Shown one piece after another: positions 1 to 10,179 of a stretch of 64,000 nucleotides of DNA (its first letter is position 1; every line of letters begins with the position of its first letter). The position numbers were made by a program, and so were the translations under genes. The notes under the pieces were generated by a model. The model was given only the letters and a program-made list of their open reading frames with translations, did not search any database and had not been told where the DNA came from. Origin of the DNA: Paramyrothecium sp. XJ0827 (taxonomy: Eukaryota; Ascomycota; Sordariomycetes; Hypocreales; Stachybotryaceae); contig JAJFPB010000002.1 in NCBI GenBank assembly GCA_020881915.1, positions 4,785,001-4,849,000 of the forward strand, written 5' to 3'.

Positions 1-265
1 GCATCGCCACAGCTGCAGCCGCAAGGTTCGTTGGACCTTGGATAGTGCAGCAGTATCGCAATTTGTTCCGTCAGTTTCATGGAAATGGAAGGCTCAAGCA
101 TCGAGAATGCCTGCGACATAGAACAGATGTCTTCATTGTTGACTTTGTCACTCCATCCGAGACTCCGGGTATTAACCTCTCTACTGAATTAATTTTGGTA
201 GCTGTTTCCTCATTTATCAGTCTCAAATCTGGGTCATCGTAACAAATTACTCAAATTAGCATTGT
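1..265 (+). pseudogene. Intronless, frameshifted 3' copy of the intron-rich gene at 7.8-9.1 kb (cut by window edge)
   Basis: Bases 1-34 match minus-strand bases 8133 to 8099 almost perfectly. The match then jumps without a break over what is a 69-base intron in the other copy and continues with the sequence that starts at 8029. It also crosses the positions of two more introns (about 80 and about 120 here) and fades out near 260, in what corresponds to the 3' flank. In the relative the shared peptide is a hydrophobic Ala-rich stretch followed by VQ(R/Q)Y. Single-base length differences against the relative (for example GTTGG versus GTTTGG at the first junction) break its frame. Seen directly: loss of introns with exact joins. 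Inferred: origin from a spliced RNA. The family is not recognised, and the 5' part lies outside the window. Confidence 0.6.
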
Positions 266-406
266 ATTTATTTGCAATTCTTCTAGCACGGTGAAACGTG
301 TCTGTCTAATCATGGGAGGCCTCAATGGGAATGTTCGCTATGGTGCTTGTAACCCTGAACAATAGAAAAATCTATCACTCACATAGTCAAACAAGTGATG
401 TCAGAC

Positions 407-1928
407 CTAGTTATCCCAAACTTCAGCGAGCAGGTACTGCTGGCCAGCCCACTGCTCCTTCACAGTAGACCAAATCTCTGATGGCGGCAACACAAAGCCA
501 CCCTCCCGGGCGTTGACAGGGCGCAGCTCAAGCGTCCAGGAATGAGTTGCATTCAACGCACCATGATGGTAGTCTCTACCAGTGCCCGTCGAGAAATACA
601 ACACCTAAAAACATGGTAAGTCATGGTAATTTCTGGGTGGACGAAGCGTTCGAATGAGGATGGGAACTTACCTCGCAGGCCGGACCGGTGGTGTAATTCT
701 TGCCACTCTCGGCAAAGATGGCGCGTGCCACGCCTGCGCCAACCTGTCTCATGCGAGGAAGGGTTGCGGGAAGATCTTCAGGACGGCAGCTCCAGCCCCA
801 AGGAGTCAGAATGAGCTGCCCATAGGAGTGCCAGTCGATGTAGGAGCGGATGCCTTGTCCAGTCACAGCGAGCTTCTTCGACAGAGCGGCCAGCGCAATG
901 TTCTCGGGGGTATCGCCGGGGCAGCGGCCCTTGAAAGTCTCCGAGCAAGGGTCGGGGGAGACGGCACCATCAGGCGGCTCGGCGTACCACTGGTAGTTCT
1001 AGAAGCAGTCAGCTGTGCTGCCACATTTTGCAAAGGACCAAAGCTGCGTGTACCCAGTTGCGGTTCAAGTCTGTGCCAAGACACGTTGTGTTCGAACGGG
1101 GCTGGCGGTTCTTTCGCCAAAGGCGGTTGTTGGTCTGGGTGTAGGAGAAGCCTAGACAAGGTCAACGACTGATCAGACAGGCAATAACCCACGCTGCCAA
1201 GTCAACCAAGGCTGAATTTTTCGTAACATACCATCGGGGTTGTGGAAGGGGACAATCCAGAAATCGTAGTGGTTGAGGAAAGCCGTAACGTTCTTGTCGC
1301 CGGACTTGTAACCATCCACGAGTTGGTAGGTCAGATACTCAACAACCATGGTGCTAATCCACTCTCGCACATGAACGGTACCATGCCATAATATGTTCGG
1401 CTTATCGGATTTGACCTCGTCACCCCAGAAGTGGAACGCGAAGATGTCCCTGCCCTCATACGATTGACCGAGATTGATCTTCTCCGAGTTGCTGGGGAAG
1501 GCAGCCAGGATGTCGTCCCACCAATCAAGATGGTCCGCATAGAGGTGGTAAGAGTCGAACCAGCTCGGGTCAGGGAGGTCTCCACGCTTGTTCAAGCCTC
1601 GTCGGTAGCTGGACGGAGCAGACTCGGCGCGGATCTGCGCGCCAAGGTCCTCGCTCAACAGGCGAGCATGAACGCCCAACTCTTGCTCAAAGGCGCGGAC
1701 CTCATTGGGCGGCACGACGACCTCAATGGCACTGTGCGAGTGGGCAGTAGGGAAGTGGGCAAAACGGGCCTCGATGTCCTCAATCTCCTGGGGGCTGTCG
1801 GCCTCGATGCGATAGATGTGATGGCCGTCGTAGGTCACGACGGGGTCGCGCTCAGCTGGACCGGCGGCGCCAAGGCCAGAGGCCACGGCCACCGAGGCCA
1901 CGGCCAACGCGCTGATGGCGAGCTTCAT
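407..1928 (-). CDS. Secreted M14 metallocarboxypeptidase (carboxypeptidase A-like)
   Basis: Zinc exopeptidase that removes C-terminal residues from peptides, made as a secreted zymogen. Exons on the minus strand are 1928-1232, 1151-1054, 998-672 and 604-407, giving 439 aa. The first ~20 residues are a signal peptide. A propeptide follows to a Lys-Arg at about 114-115, then the catalytic domain starts at GDLPDPSWFDSYH. The zinc ligands HVRE (H186, E189) and the later HSYGQ histidine are present, as are the substrate-binding DLNRN motif and the general-base glutamate in the TLELR segment, so the enzyme looks intact. The start was chosen at MKLA because it begins the signal peptide; a Met 13 codons upstream is less likely. 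All three introns have GT/AG ends and keep frame. The exact substrate class cannot be read from this. Confidence 0.9.
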
Positions 1929-2646
1929 GAGGGACAAGTGCAAGAACAGATGCTTGACGTTCACCACCTTTCGCTCACAAGCCTGCTGGATAAGCCTGGT
2001 CCCCTGGGCCCTTTATACTGTCGGACCGGGTAGTATCGGCGCCCCTGCCCGTAAGTATCTTCTCTTCGATGAGGAGACTCGTGAGGGGTACATTAGCGGT
2101 CCATGATTGCGCGAGCCAAGAGGCCGATTGATTGGGCTTTGCGCGGGCTCTGGTACTTGCAACATGCAAGGAACTGGCCAAGACGCTGTTGAGCCCCGCA
2201 CTCGATTTCAGAAAAGGAAGCTCAGAGTCATCGTCAGGACTAGTGAAGCAGGGCAAGGATCTGGTGTCTGCTTTTGGTAGGTCAGATAACGCCGCTTGCA
2301 GCAAGCGGTCGATGAAAAACAGATCTCGTCGTATCGAAATGGCCAAGCTAGTCAATACTCTTTAACCATATGCCAGAAGCGAGGAACCCGCTTACCATTG
2401 ATAGGTTGAAGGATCCAGTCGTTGGGCTGTGCGAGCAAACAAGCAGACTCGTCTTACTTTTTGGGCTCGCCGAGCCTGCAGCGAAGACAACGTCAAATCA
2501 TTACAACCATCCTAGCATTACAAAAGCCTTGAGACTAATCACTCAACAAAACAAGGTACAAAACAAAACAAGAGATCTACCCAAAATCGCACACCCACAC
2601 GATCCATACTATCGGGTTCCACTCCGCCACTGTTCGGTGCAATGTC
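1929..2646. other. Intergenic region upstream of the carboxypeptidase
   Basis: About 0.7 kb between the carboxypeptidase start and the 3' end of the first F-box-like gene, both on the minus strand. It should hold the carboxypeptidase promoter. No gene or clear motif seen. Confidence 0.5.
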
Positions 2647-4573
2647 CTAGCCTGACCCAAAGTTAAGCCCGGCCATACTCTCCGCAAGGGCTTCCATATC
2701 CGGGCTCTCGGATGAGCTTTCATCATTGCGCTCATGATCGTCACCGACTTCCGAAGCGATTTCCCCACTGCCATCTTGATGTACCTCGCTTTCGAGAGGC
2801 GGAGCCCCAGGAATGCTGCCAGAATCGGTCGCCTCAACTTCTGTGTGTTCAATCGTGTCGCCGTCGCCGTCGCCGTCGTCGCCTATTTCGTCGTCCCCAG
2901 CGACATCTGGATTGTTGTCTGATTCTATATCAGAGTCGCCCCACCAATCAGAGTCGTCAAGGTGAGGGATTTCTTGATTAGTGAAGAACTCCGGGAGTAT
3001 GTTCTCTGCCAGGAGATCTCTCCATGCAGGTAAAGGATGCGGCGGCTGAAATTGTTTTTTATGGTCCGATACATAAATTTTAACAAAATCCTGGACCTGA
3101 GAATAGTTCCGTACTTCCGCTTCGTCATCCCACAGAGCAGGGCCTGTGTCAAACGTGCAATGGACTAAGCTGCACTTCTTATGGACAATGTCTTTCATTG
3201 CCTGGGGGAAGCCATCGTATGAAACTTCGATATGGAACGTCAGCACTGTTTCTGTTTCGGGGCGCGTTCCTCGGGGACTTACACCAGAAATATGACAAAA
3301 AGTCATGGTAGCTCATGTCAGGCATGTTTTCACCCACAAACTTCTCCCATGCGTTTTGCATAGAAGCGTCACGCTGAGCATTCCGAAACACCTCCGATCC
3401 ATCTCCATCAAGAATCAGTTTGAAGCATGACTGCGGCATCCCGGCTGCAACAAGCGCATGCGCCTCCATTATCCATCGGCCCAGCGAACGAGTGGCGTTG
3501 AAGGAGGATAATCCTTTCAAATTTTCTGGTTGTGCGTCTTCGTTCAGTAGCTGTTGCTCGAATATAAAGGTATCAGACTCTGAGCTATCGGGTGATTGGA
3601 AGACATTTCGCCAGAGGTCGGCGCGCCTCTCGATACGTAGGCGCGGGTTCTCAAGGCAAAAGCGTATAAGCCCCAACCCATGGGACTCAGGATACGCAAC
3701 AGTAACGGCATCTTCATGAAGATGTAAGCTTCGCAAATGAGCCCTCAAGTGCTGAGGGAGATTATTCAAGAAATGAATAGCAACTGAAGCCGCCGAGAAC
3801 CGATACTTGCCTTGCGTATAGCATCGCCGACCGCTCGAGTTGAAATGAGATGTGAGCCAATAATCTGCTTCTAATCTCACCCCTAAATCGCTGAGATTTA
3901 ATTCCTGGAAATACTCCTCTGACGGGTTAAATAACCAGAATGGAGGTTCTTTGTGAAGTCGCAGCAGAGCCCGTTCAAGGAAGCGATGTGGCCACGGGGA
4001 GTTTAGTTCTTCTTGCAGTTGAATCATGTGCAGCATTGCTTCACGCTGTATCGAATGCACGGGGCCAAAACAAGTCATGAAGTTTGTGAAGCCTTGACGT
4101 AGCAGCACTGCTTCGAACGCCCGCCTGCATTGGGGATACCTCTGCGCCAAAGCCTCGATCATGGATTCATTGAATCGAGGGCCTTGCTCACGATCACTTT
4201 CATCATCCTCGCTGCTGCTATCACTGTCGTCAGCGTAGACGAAGCGTCCAACCAGGCTGTAACTCATAAAGCGGTCGAGTGTAGTAGTATGGGCATGAAG
4301 TCGTGCGGCTTTGACTCTCAATTCCTCCGAGTAGGCTGTAGTGAACATGATGGTGTTGCATGAGAGCCCTAGGCCTTCTAGTTCTTTTGAGACTTGTTTG
4401 CAGCTAAATACCAAAGCTTGGTCTATCGGCCGGCGATTGGCGATAGTGGTGCCGACCGCCAATTTGCCCGAGGTGAAATTGTACACATAGCCCTCCTCTT
4501 CGGTAACGTAGTGCTCGTAGATGCAGTTGCGCACCTCCGGAGGTAGGTCGAGAAAAGGCCTTTGCGAAGTCAT
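2647..4573 (-). CDS. F-box-like (2EXR-type) protein with acidic tail, paralog 1
   Basis: Function unknown; 622 aa from two exons (4573-3283 and 3224-2647). The N-terminus has the LPPEVRNCIYEHY segment typical of fungal F-box-like/2EXR proteins. A long conserved middle part without a recognised catalytic motif follows. The C-terminal ~100 residues are rich in Asp, Glu and Ser. The start at MTSQRPF aligns with the paralog's MPSRLPF, although the frame is open for 113 further codons upstream. The 58-base intron interrupts the protein just after FW, at the same place and phase as in the paralog. The acceptor was chosen so that FSYDGFP matches FYQGFP in the neighbour. The pair is a tandem duplication. 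Confidence 0.75.
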
Positions 4574-5338
4574 GATGTCTGCTGGTGAGTAATATCGAGG
4601 GTCTGTCGCACGCAAGACGGGGGTTTGGCGCGTGAGCAGGTAAGTCGAGGAAGACGAGAAATGGTCTTTGTCTTGTCTGTGGCGCTGCGTCTGGCGAGAG
4701 GGGAGGGAGAGAAGAATCGCCGTCATTAATAGATGTGCTGGAAGGGCCCGGGTACACTCAAAGTTTTGCCTGTCAAATTTTTCAAGCGACTCTGGAAGTT
4801 TCTTTTGATTGGATTTGAATCGGTCTGAGTCATCCCTATTTGCAGTCATAGCTTTTCCGTTGCGCTGCCATCTGATGAACCTTAACATTGGCGTGCGAAG
4901 GTAGAAACGCAACCCGTAGCGATGTTGTCAAACAGCCGCTATGAATGAGTCAACGTCACGTGATTGCAAGAGCAGATGAATTGTTTGTGTATATTGATTG
5001 TGCATTACTGCCAGGTAAATTTTGGTCTCAGGGCGAAGTCCCAGGGCATGGCCTACGGAAATTAAAAGCAGGCATGATGGCCAGAAAAGAGCCTTTCAAA
5101 TATTACCATGACTGAACAGAAGCGGGACTGCAATAACAGGCAAAAGAAGATCATGAGGTCAAGCATGGCCTTCGCACAAGGGTTGAAAACCCAATGTTGA
5201 TGCAATCTGGGTTCGACTTTTAAACACTTTCTGTCTCCAACACCCACGCAGACCTTTGTTTGTAGAACTTGCTGCTGGCAAACGTCTCAAAATCGACCTT
5301 CAACGCCATGGCGAATCCCTTAACTCACTGTCGCGGTT
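4574..5338. other. Intergenic region between the two F-box-like paralogs
   Basis: About 0.75 kb holding the promoter of paralog 1 and the 3' end of paralog 2. The upstream extension of the paralog 1 reading frame (to 4912) has no counterpart in paralog 2 and is probably not coding. Nothing else seen. Confidence 0.4.
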
Positions 5339-7237
5339 CTAGGATAGGTCAATCCTTGCTATATCCTCAGCAACACCGTCGATGTCTACAAATTCGCGAG
5401 ATTCGACGTCATCAATCTCGTCATCATCGCTCCCCGGTATGTCATCGCTGGCCTCACTCACAGGATTCCCACCAGTCCCTCCATTCCCCGATTCTTCTTG
5501 CAGCTCTTCTCCATCCTCTTGACTTGAGTCGTTCTCTTCTGAATCATCTGTTTGAGTCCCGCTTTCATCAGAATCTGAGAACCACGTGTCTCTTTCATCG
5601 ATCCGCTCAATTACTTGATCTGTGAAGAACTCGGGGAGGATATTCTCAGCGAGGAGTTCTTTCCAGCTCGGGAGAGGGTCGGGCGGATGAAACCATTGAA
5701 TGGAGTCGCGTAAGATTTCATCGCCATTGTAGTCGCTTGCTTCAGGTCGACTCCGAAATTCAGCTTCTGCATCCCACAGGCCGGTGGGTGGATCGAATGC
5801 ATACTGAATAAGGGCGGACTTTCTGTCAGTGATGCTCTCGATTATTTCAGGAAAGCCTTGGTAAAAGTCTTGAAGACGAACGAATTAGCGGCCTTTAAAT
5901 CTCATGTAACCGGAGGATGTTCACTTACACCAGAGGTGAAATATCACATCCAAGAAACCCAGCTCAGCCCCATTTGCTTTTGCGAACATTTCCCACGCTG
6001 ACTGCCAAGCAGCATCTCGCTGAATGGTTTGGAACACCTCAGAGCAATCTCCTTCGAGCACCAACGTGAAAGACGATTCCGGCATCCCCGCATCAAGCAA
6101 AGCCTGAGCTTCCGTGACCCAGAGTCCGAGCGATCGAGCGGCATCGAACGAGAGTAATCCAGGACGAAGAAAGCCGCTGTCCTGCTCAGTCGCTTTTTCT
6201 TCCTTCAAGAAGGCTTCCTCGAACGTGAACTTGTCGCAGTCTAGATTCGTCGGGGACTGGAACACATTACGCCACAAATCGACCCGGCGATCGATATGAA
6301 GATTTGGGTTTTCGACGCAGAAGGGAATCAGCCCCCTGCCGTGAGACTCGGGGTATGCTACAGCGACTCTATCTTCAAAAAGATGAATCTTTCTGATGTG
6401 CATTCGCAGGTGTTGCGGGAAGTTTGCCAAGAAGCTGATAGCGACAGACGCTGCTGAGAAGCGGTATTTTCCTTGAGTAAAGCAGCGTTTTCCACGCGCA
6501 TCAATGTGGGGCTTCTGCCAATATGTTGCGCCCACTCTGTTTCCTAGAAGAGGAAATGCCATTTTCTCTAGGTTATCTTCGCTAGGATCAAAGAGCCATG
6601 GCGGTGAGGTTCCATATATGCCCGTGATACGGCGGTGGAAAAACCCGCAAGTGTAGGGGTTGTCCTCTCGTAGGTGAAGCTGGATCAGGTGCAGCATAGC
6701 TTCTCGCAACACTGACGGTGTGATGCCAAAATGTCCCGTCAAGTTCTCAACACCTTCATGTCGTAGAACGGTCTCTAGCAGGTCTCTGCATTGAGGGTAG
6801 CGCGTTGCTACCTCTTCTTTCATAGATTCAGTGAAACGTACAGCGATCGGCGAGTCACCGCCAATGTCATCGCTGTCATCGTCGCTATCGTTGTCGCTGT
6901 CGGGGCCCTTACCAATAAGAACCTGATTGGATAATTGCCCTAGCATGACTTGGCATGCATGGAATCGAGCAGCTTTAACACGCAGCTCTTCCGAGTATGC
7001 CGTCGAGAAGTGGATAGTATTGCAAGAAAGAGCCATGCCCTCGAGCTCCCTGGCTACCTGCTTGCATGTAAAATATAGAGCTTGGTCAATTGGCTGACGA
7101 TTGGCAATACTTGTCCCGATTGCGAGCTTGCCTGAGGTGAAGTTATAGACGAACCCGGCCTCCTCGGTCACATAGTGCTGGTATATGCTATTGCGGATTT
7201 CAGCCGGCAGATTGACAAAGGGGAGTCGCGAAGGCAT
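5339..7237 (-). CDS. F-box-like (2EXR-type) protein with acidic tail, paralog 2
   Basis: Function unknown; 612 aa from exons 7237-5929 and 5868-5339. It is collinear with the neighbouring paralog from the first residues (LPAEIRNSIYQHY, then NFTSGKLAIGTSIANR), through a shared middle block (GKYRFSAASVAI, YPESHG, DLWRNVFQSP), to the second exon (LPSWKELLAENILPEFF) and an acidic Asp/Glu/Ser tail. Both genes have one intron at the same codon phase. The F-box-like start suggests a protein-interaction role, perhaps as a ubiquitin ligase adaptor; this is inference from the family only. Confidence 0.75.
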
Positions 7238-7640
7238 GATGAGTGCGATGCTGGAAGGCGAGCGTGGTCAGTGCAGTAAGATAGGTAGTAGGTGAGATTG
7301 TTCCTGGAGGGAAGCGTTTGGAGGCTGCTGTTTGTGGACACGAAAGAAAAAGGGAGACGACGCTGCGCAGAGCCACTTGTGTTTGACCGGCTGACTGTCC
7401 GCCCGGCTCTCTAGGTTTTGAGGCACTGTGGAGGGTTAGGTTGACTCACCGCTGTGTGGAACTATGGGCAGGTTAGCTTTTAGTAGGTAAACTTTCTCCG
7501 CGATGCGGGCACCACCGATTCTAGGTTCTCGGCCACCGAAAACGGCAAAGCCGCCACCAGAGAAGTTTTTCAACACCAATCACATCTCGACATCGACATC
7601 ACAAACGGTGCAGGAGGAACAGCGATTGGACGGGGGTATC
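7238..7640. other. Intergenic region upstream of F-box-like paralog 2
   Basis: Promoter side of paralog 2, reaching the 3' flank of the intron-rich gene on the same strand. No other feature seen. Confidence 0.4.
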
Positions 7641-7768
7641 CGCCACTTTATTGAGAAATTTATTAAAATGACCCAAATTTGAGAATTTCAAATAGGGACT
7701 CAGATACGATAAAAATGATTCAATGGGGAGGTCTAATACCCAGAACCTCAGATACAGTAACAACAAAG

Positions 7769-9145
7769 TCAACAATGAAGATATCTGCAACCTGAAAAGT
7801 TAGTTACTTCGATTCGTAAACAAGGGGCTGAGGACTGCCGAAGAGTTGAGATCATACGAACACAACGTGCCACAGGCACTTGCGAGGCTTGAGCCATCTG
7901 TTCCGCTGTGCGTGTCTCCCATCGTCAGTCCAAAAAGCATATTATCGTCAGAGGGTTCGCAGGCTCATAATTAGCTTACATACACAGGAACTCGATGGAG
8001 CCATTGAGATATCGCTGCACCACCAAGGTCTGTACTGCAATCGTTAGCAATGTCAAGGCCAAGGCAGTGCCCTTGCTATGCACCTTTATTGGACACACCC
8101 AAACGAACCTTGTGGCTGCAGCTGTGGCGATGCCAGCAGCAAAGCCAAAGTCAATACTTGCGGGCAACGTTAGCAGATCCGGTAACGAATCGGACAGCTA
8201 TGGAGACGCACATACTAAGTTCTGCAGCAGCATGCGTTGCCTGGCCTCAACAAAGTCAAATCGAACTGCAGCAGCAAAGTCATCTTCCAGCGTCAGTAGA
8301 TGCCATCACTCAAAGATACGAGATCGCACACCGCAGTACATTCAGGTGTACTTTGGGGCCTTGAAGCTCGCGAGGGCTATATGGGGCAGTGCAATATGTA
8401 GAAGGGGGCTTACCTACTCGAAGGACGGCAGCATAAAAATCTGCTCGTGCCCTGCTGATTCAAGTGGTCAGAGGATTTTATAAGCAGGGAAAGGAAGAAT
8501 AATACCTGCCTCGTCGCAGCCGAAATCTCCTACAGATCCTTTTAACACATAAGATGCTAGATATAAGGACAAGGAATTGTGGACTGACTCACTGTTCGTC
8601 ACCAACACCAACACCAGAAGAGCTGCCCGCTTGCATGAAGCTGTTAGTTTCTGCTTCTTTTGATTAGGAGTGGAGCTGTGAGCTTACACCTGCTGCTTCC
8701 AAGGAACATCAGCGACTCTAGCATGTAGAAAAAGGGGCTTTGCGCAAAATCTTACCTTGCAATCCCGATATTCGTCAAGACCTCTTGAATCTTAGCTATA
8801 AGCAGAAAAGGTCTGGGAAACGGCGGCAGCAGACACTTACTTCCGTATCAAATCCAGAGCTACTTCCTGCAGGCGTAAGAAAAGCTTCATTCTTGGGTAT
8901 CAGCGGTACTCACCAACGCCCAACAGGTAAGATCGCTTGAGCAGAGGAAGCCCTAGCCTGAAAATTTAGTTGCGTTATAAATAGTCGAGTCACAGAGTCT
9001 TACAGCAAAGCCGAACGCTGACCAACACCTGCTTATGTAACTCAAGTTAGGGTGTGTCTTCGTAACTCTTCAACAAACACTCACAACATACAGAAGACCT
9101 CGAGATGGCCAAAGCAGATGTGAAGGCAAGCGCGAGCCGCAGCAT
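7769..9145 (-). CDS. Candidate intron-rich gene with many mini-exons, unknown function
   Basis: The 3' part is the best supported: exons at about 8156-8099, 8029-7984, 7905-7858 and a last one ending with a stop near 7769. They are separated by introns of about 50-80 bases with GTGTGT or GTATGT donors and a GCTAAC-like branch site. The intronless relative at the window start confirms the splice joins. Upstream the same strand shows a run of donor and acceptor signals with mini-exons of 25-50 bases at about 9028-9004, 8957-8914, 8866-8841, 8790-8756 and 8640-8593. A possible first exon at 9145-9085 would encode a signal-peptide-like start (MLRLALAFTSALA). Several exons are open in more than one frame, so the 5' protein sequence is not certain. 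The family is not recognised. A Lys-rich plus-strand ORF overlaps the proposed first exon. Confidence 0.4.
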
Positions 9146-10045
9146 AGTTCAAGAGCTGCAAAAGAAGACCAGTTCCAAAGAGACGAAGGAGAATCTGGGC
9201 AAATTCAGAGATAAGCTATATCTCTCGAAGAACAAGGCCCATAATCCGAAGATCGAGAGGAGCATGGAGAAGATAAAGCGTCTGGCTGAGGAGACCTGCT
9301 ACATAATTAGTTATTAGGTATTCAACTTATGGTTTGAGTTAATACTGACATGATCCTGATCAGAAGCATCTGAACGTCAGCCCTTGGACAGAACAGTTAG
9401 ATCCCACTATTTAGCAGGCTGCTAGGGTGCTACTAACCGGACTATAAATTGGAGTTAGCAAGCTATGTCCTGGATATTGACTGGGGCTGGCCTACACACG
9501 TCCCTGGAGACCTTTTGTGATGGACAGTGGGAGTGGCAAGACTTGCTGCTTAAGTTGATGAGCTAAGTTTGAATGGTTCAGAGCTGTCCTAAATGTGATT
9601 AGCTTCTTCTTAAAGCCAGCGAAGTGAAAGAAGAGTCTCTACCTACTTCGAAAGGCCAAGTTACCTGAGCTCTTGCTGTCATAGCAGATAGTCGAGCAAA
9701 TCCAACTTATTCAAATCAATGATGTCTGTTCCCTAAGAAGCTTGCTCAAGCATACGTCAGCCATTTTCGTCCGTACGCAGCGGAGAGTGTCGCGGCATAC
9801 CTGCAAGATCAGCCGTTTTGCTCAATCCTGCTCGTAGGCGCAAATACCTTTTTCTCAAAGAGCGAGGTTAGCTATATTAGCTAAGAGGGAAAGAGGCCGG
9901 GGCTTTGTACATACGAACGAACTTTTTGTAGTGCAATGATATGTGTTGTCTGCTATATTCGCTTAGCTAGCCGGTCCAAGAGAAGGGAAGAGGTGACGGG
10001 TTGCATACATACAAGTCCGTGTAAGCCGCCGTGGCAGTCAAGCTG
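9146..10045. other. Region between the intron-rich gene and the LINE
   Basis: About 0.9 kb with no convincing gene. It may contain the promoter or further 5' exons of the intron-rich gene. Confidence 0.3.
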
Positions 10046-10069
10046 ATCACGTGACCTATCACGTGACCT
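10046..10069. repeat. Perfect 12-bp tandem duplication with CACGTG cores
   Basis: ATCACGTGACCT occurs twice head to tail, just beyond the 3' end of the LINE ORF. It could be part of the LINE 3' terminus, a target-site product, or a double E-box. Only the duplication itself is certain. Confidence 0.6.
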
Positions 10070-10179
10070 CAGCAACAGTAGCAATGACAGGTCTTTTATC
10101 CTCAGTACCCAGGAGGAAGATGGCAAGAACTAATGTATTCACTACTCTAAGTTTTCTACCTCGGAGGTCTTGATTATAT

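Noticed and set aside
9105..9317. 70-codon Lys-rich plus-strand ORF
   Set aside because: Short, no domain, and it overlaps the proposed first exon of the minus-strand intron-rich gene. No supporting neighbour or splice pattern.
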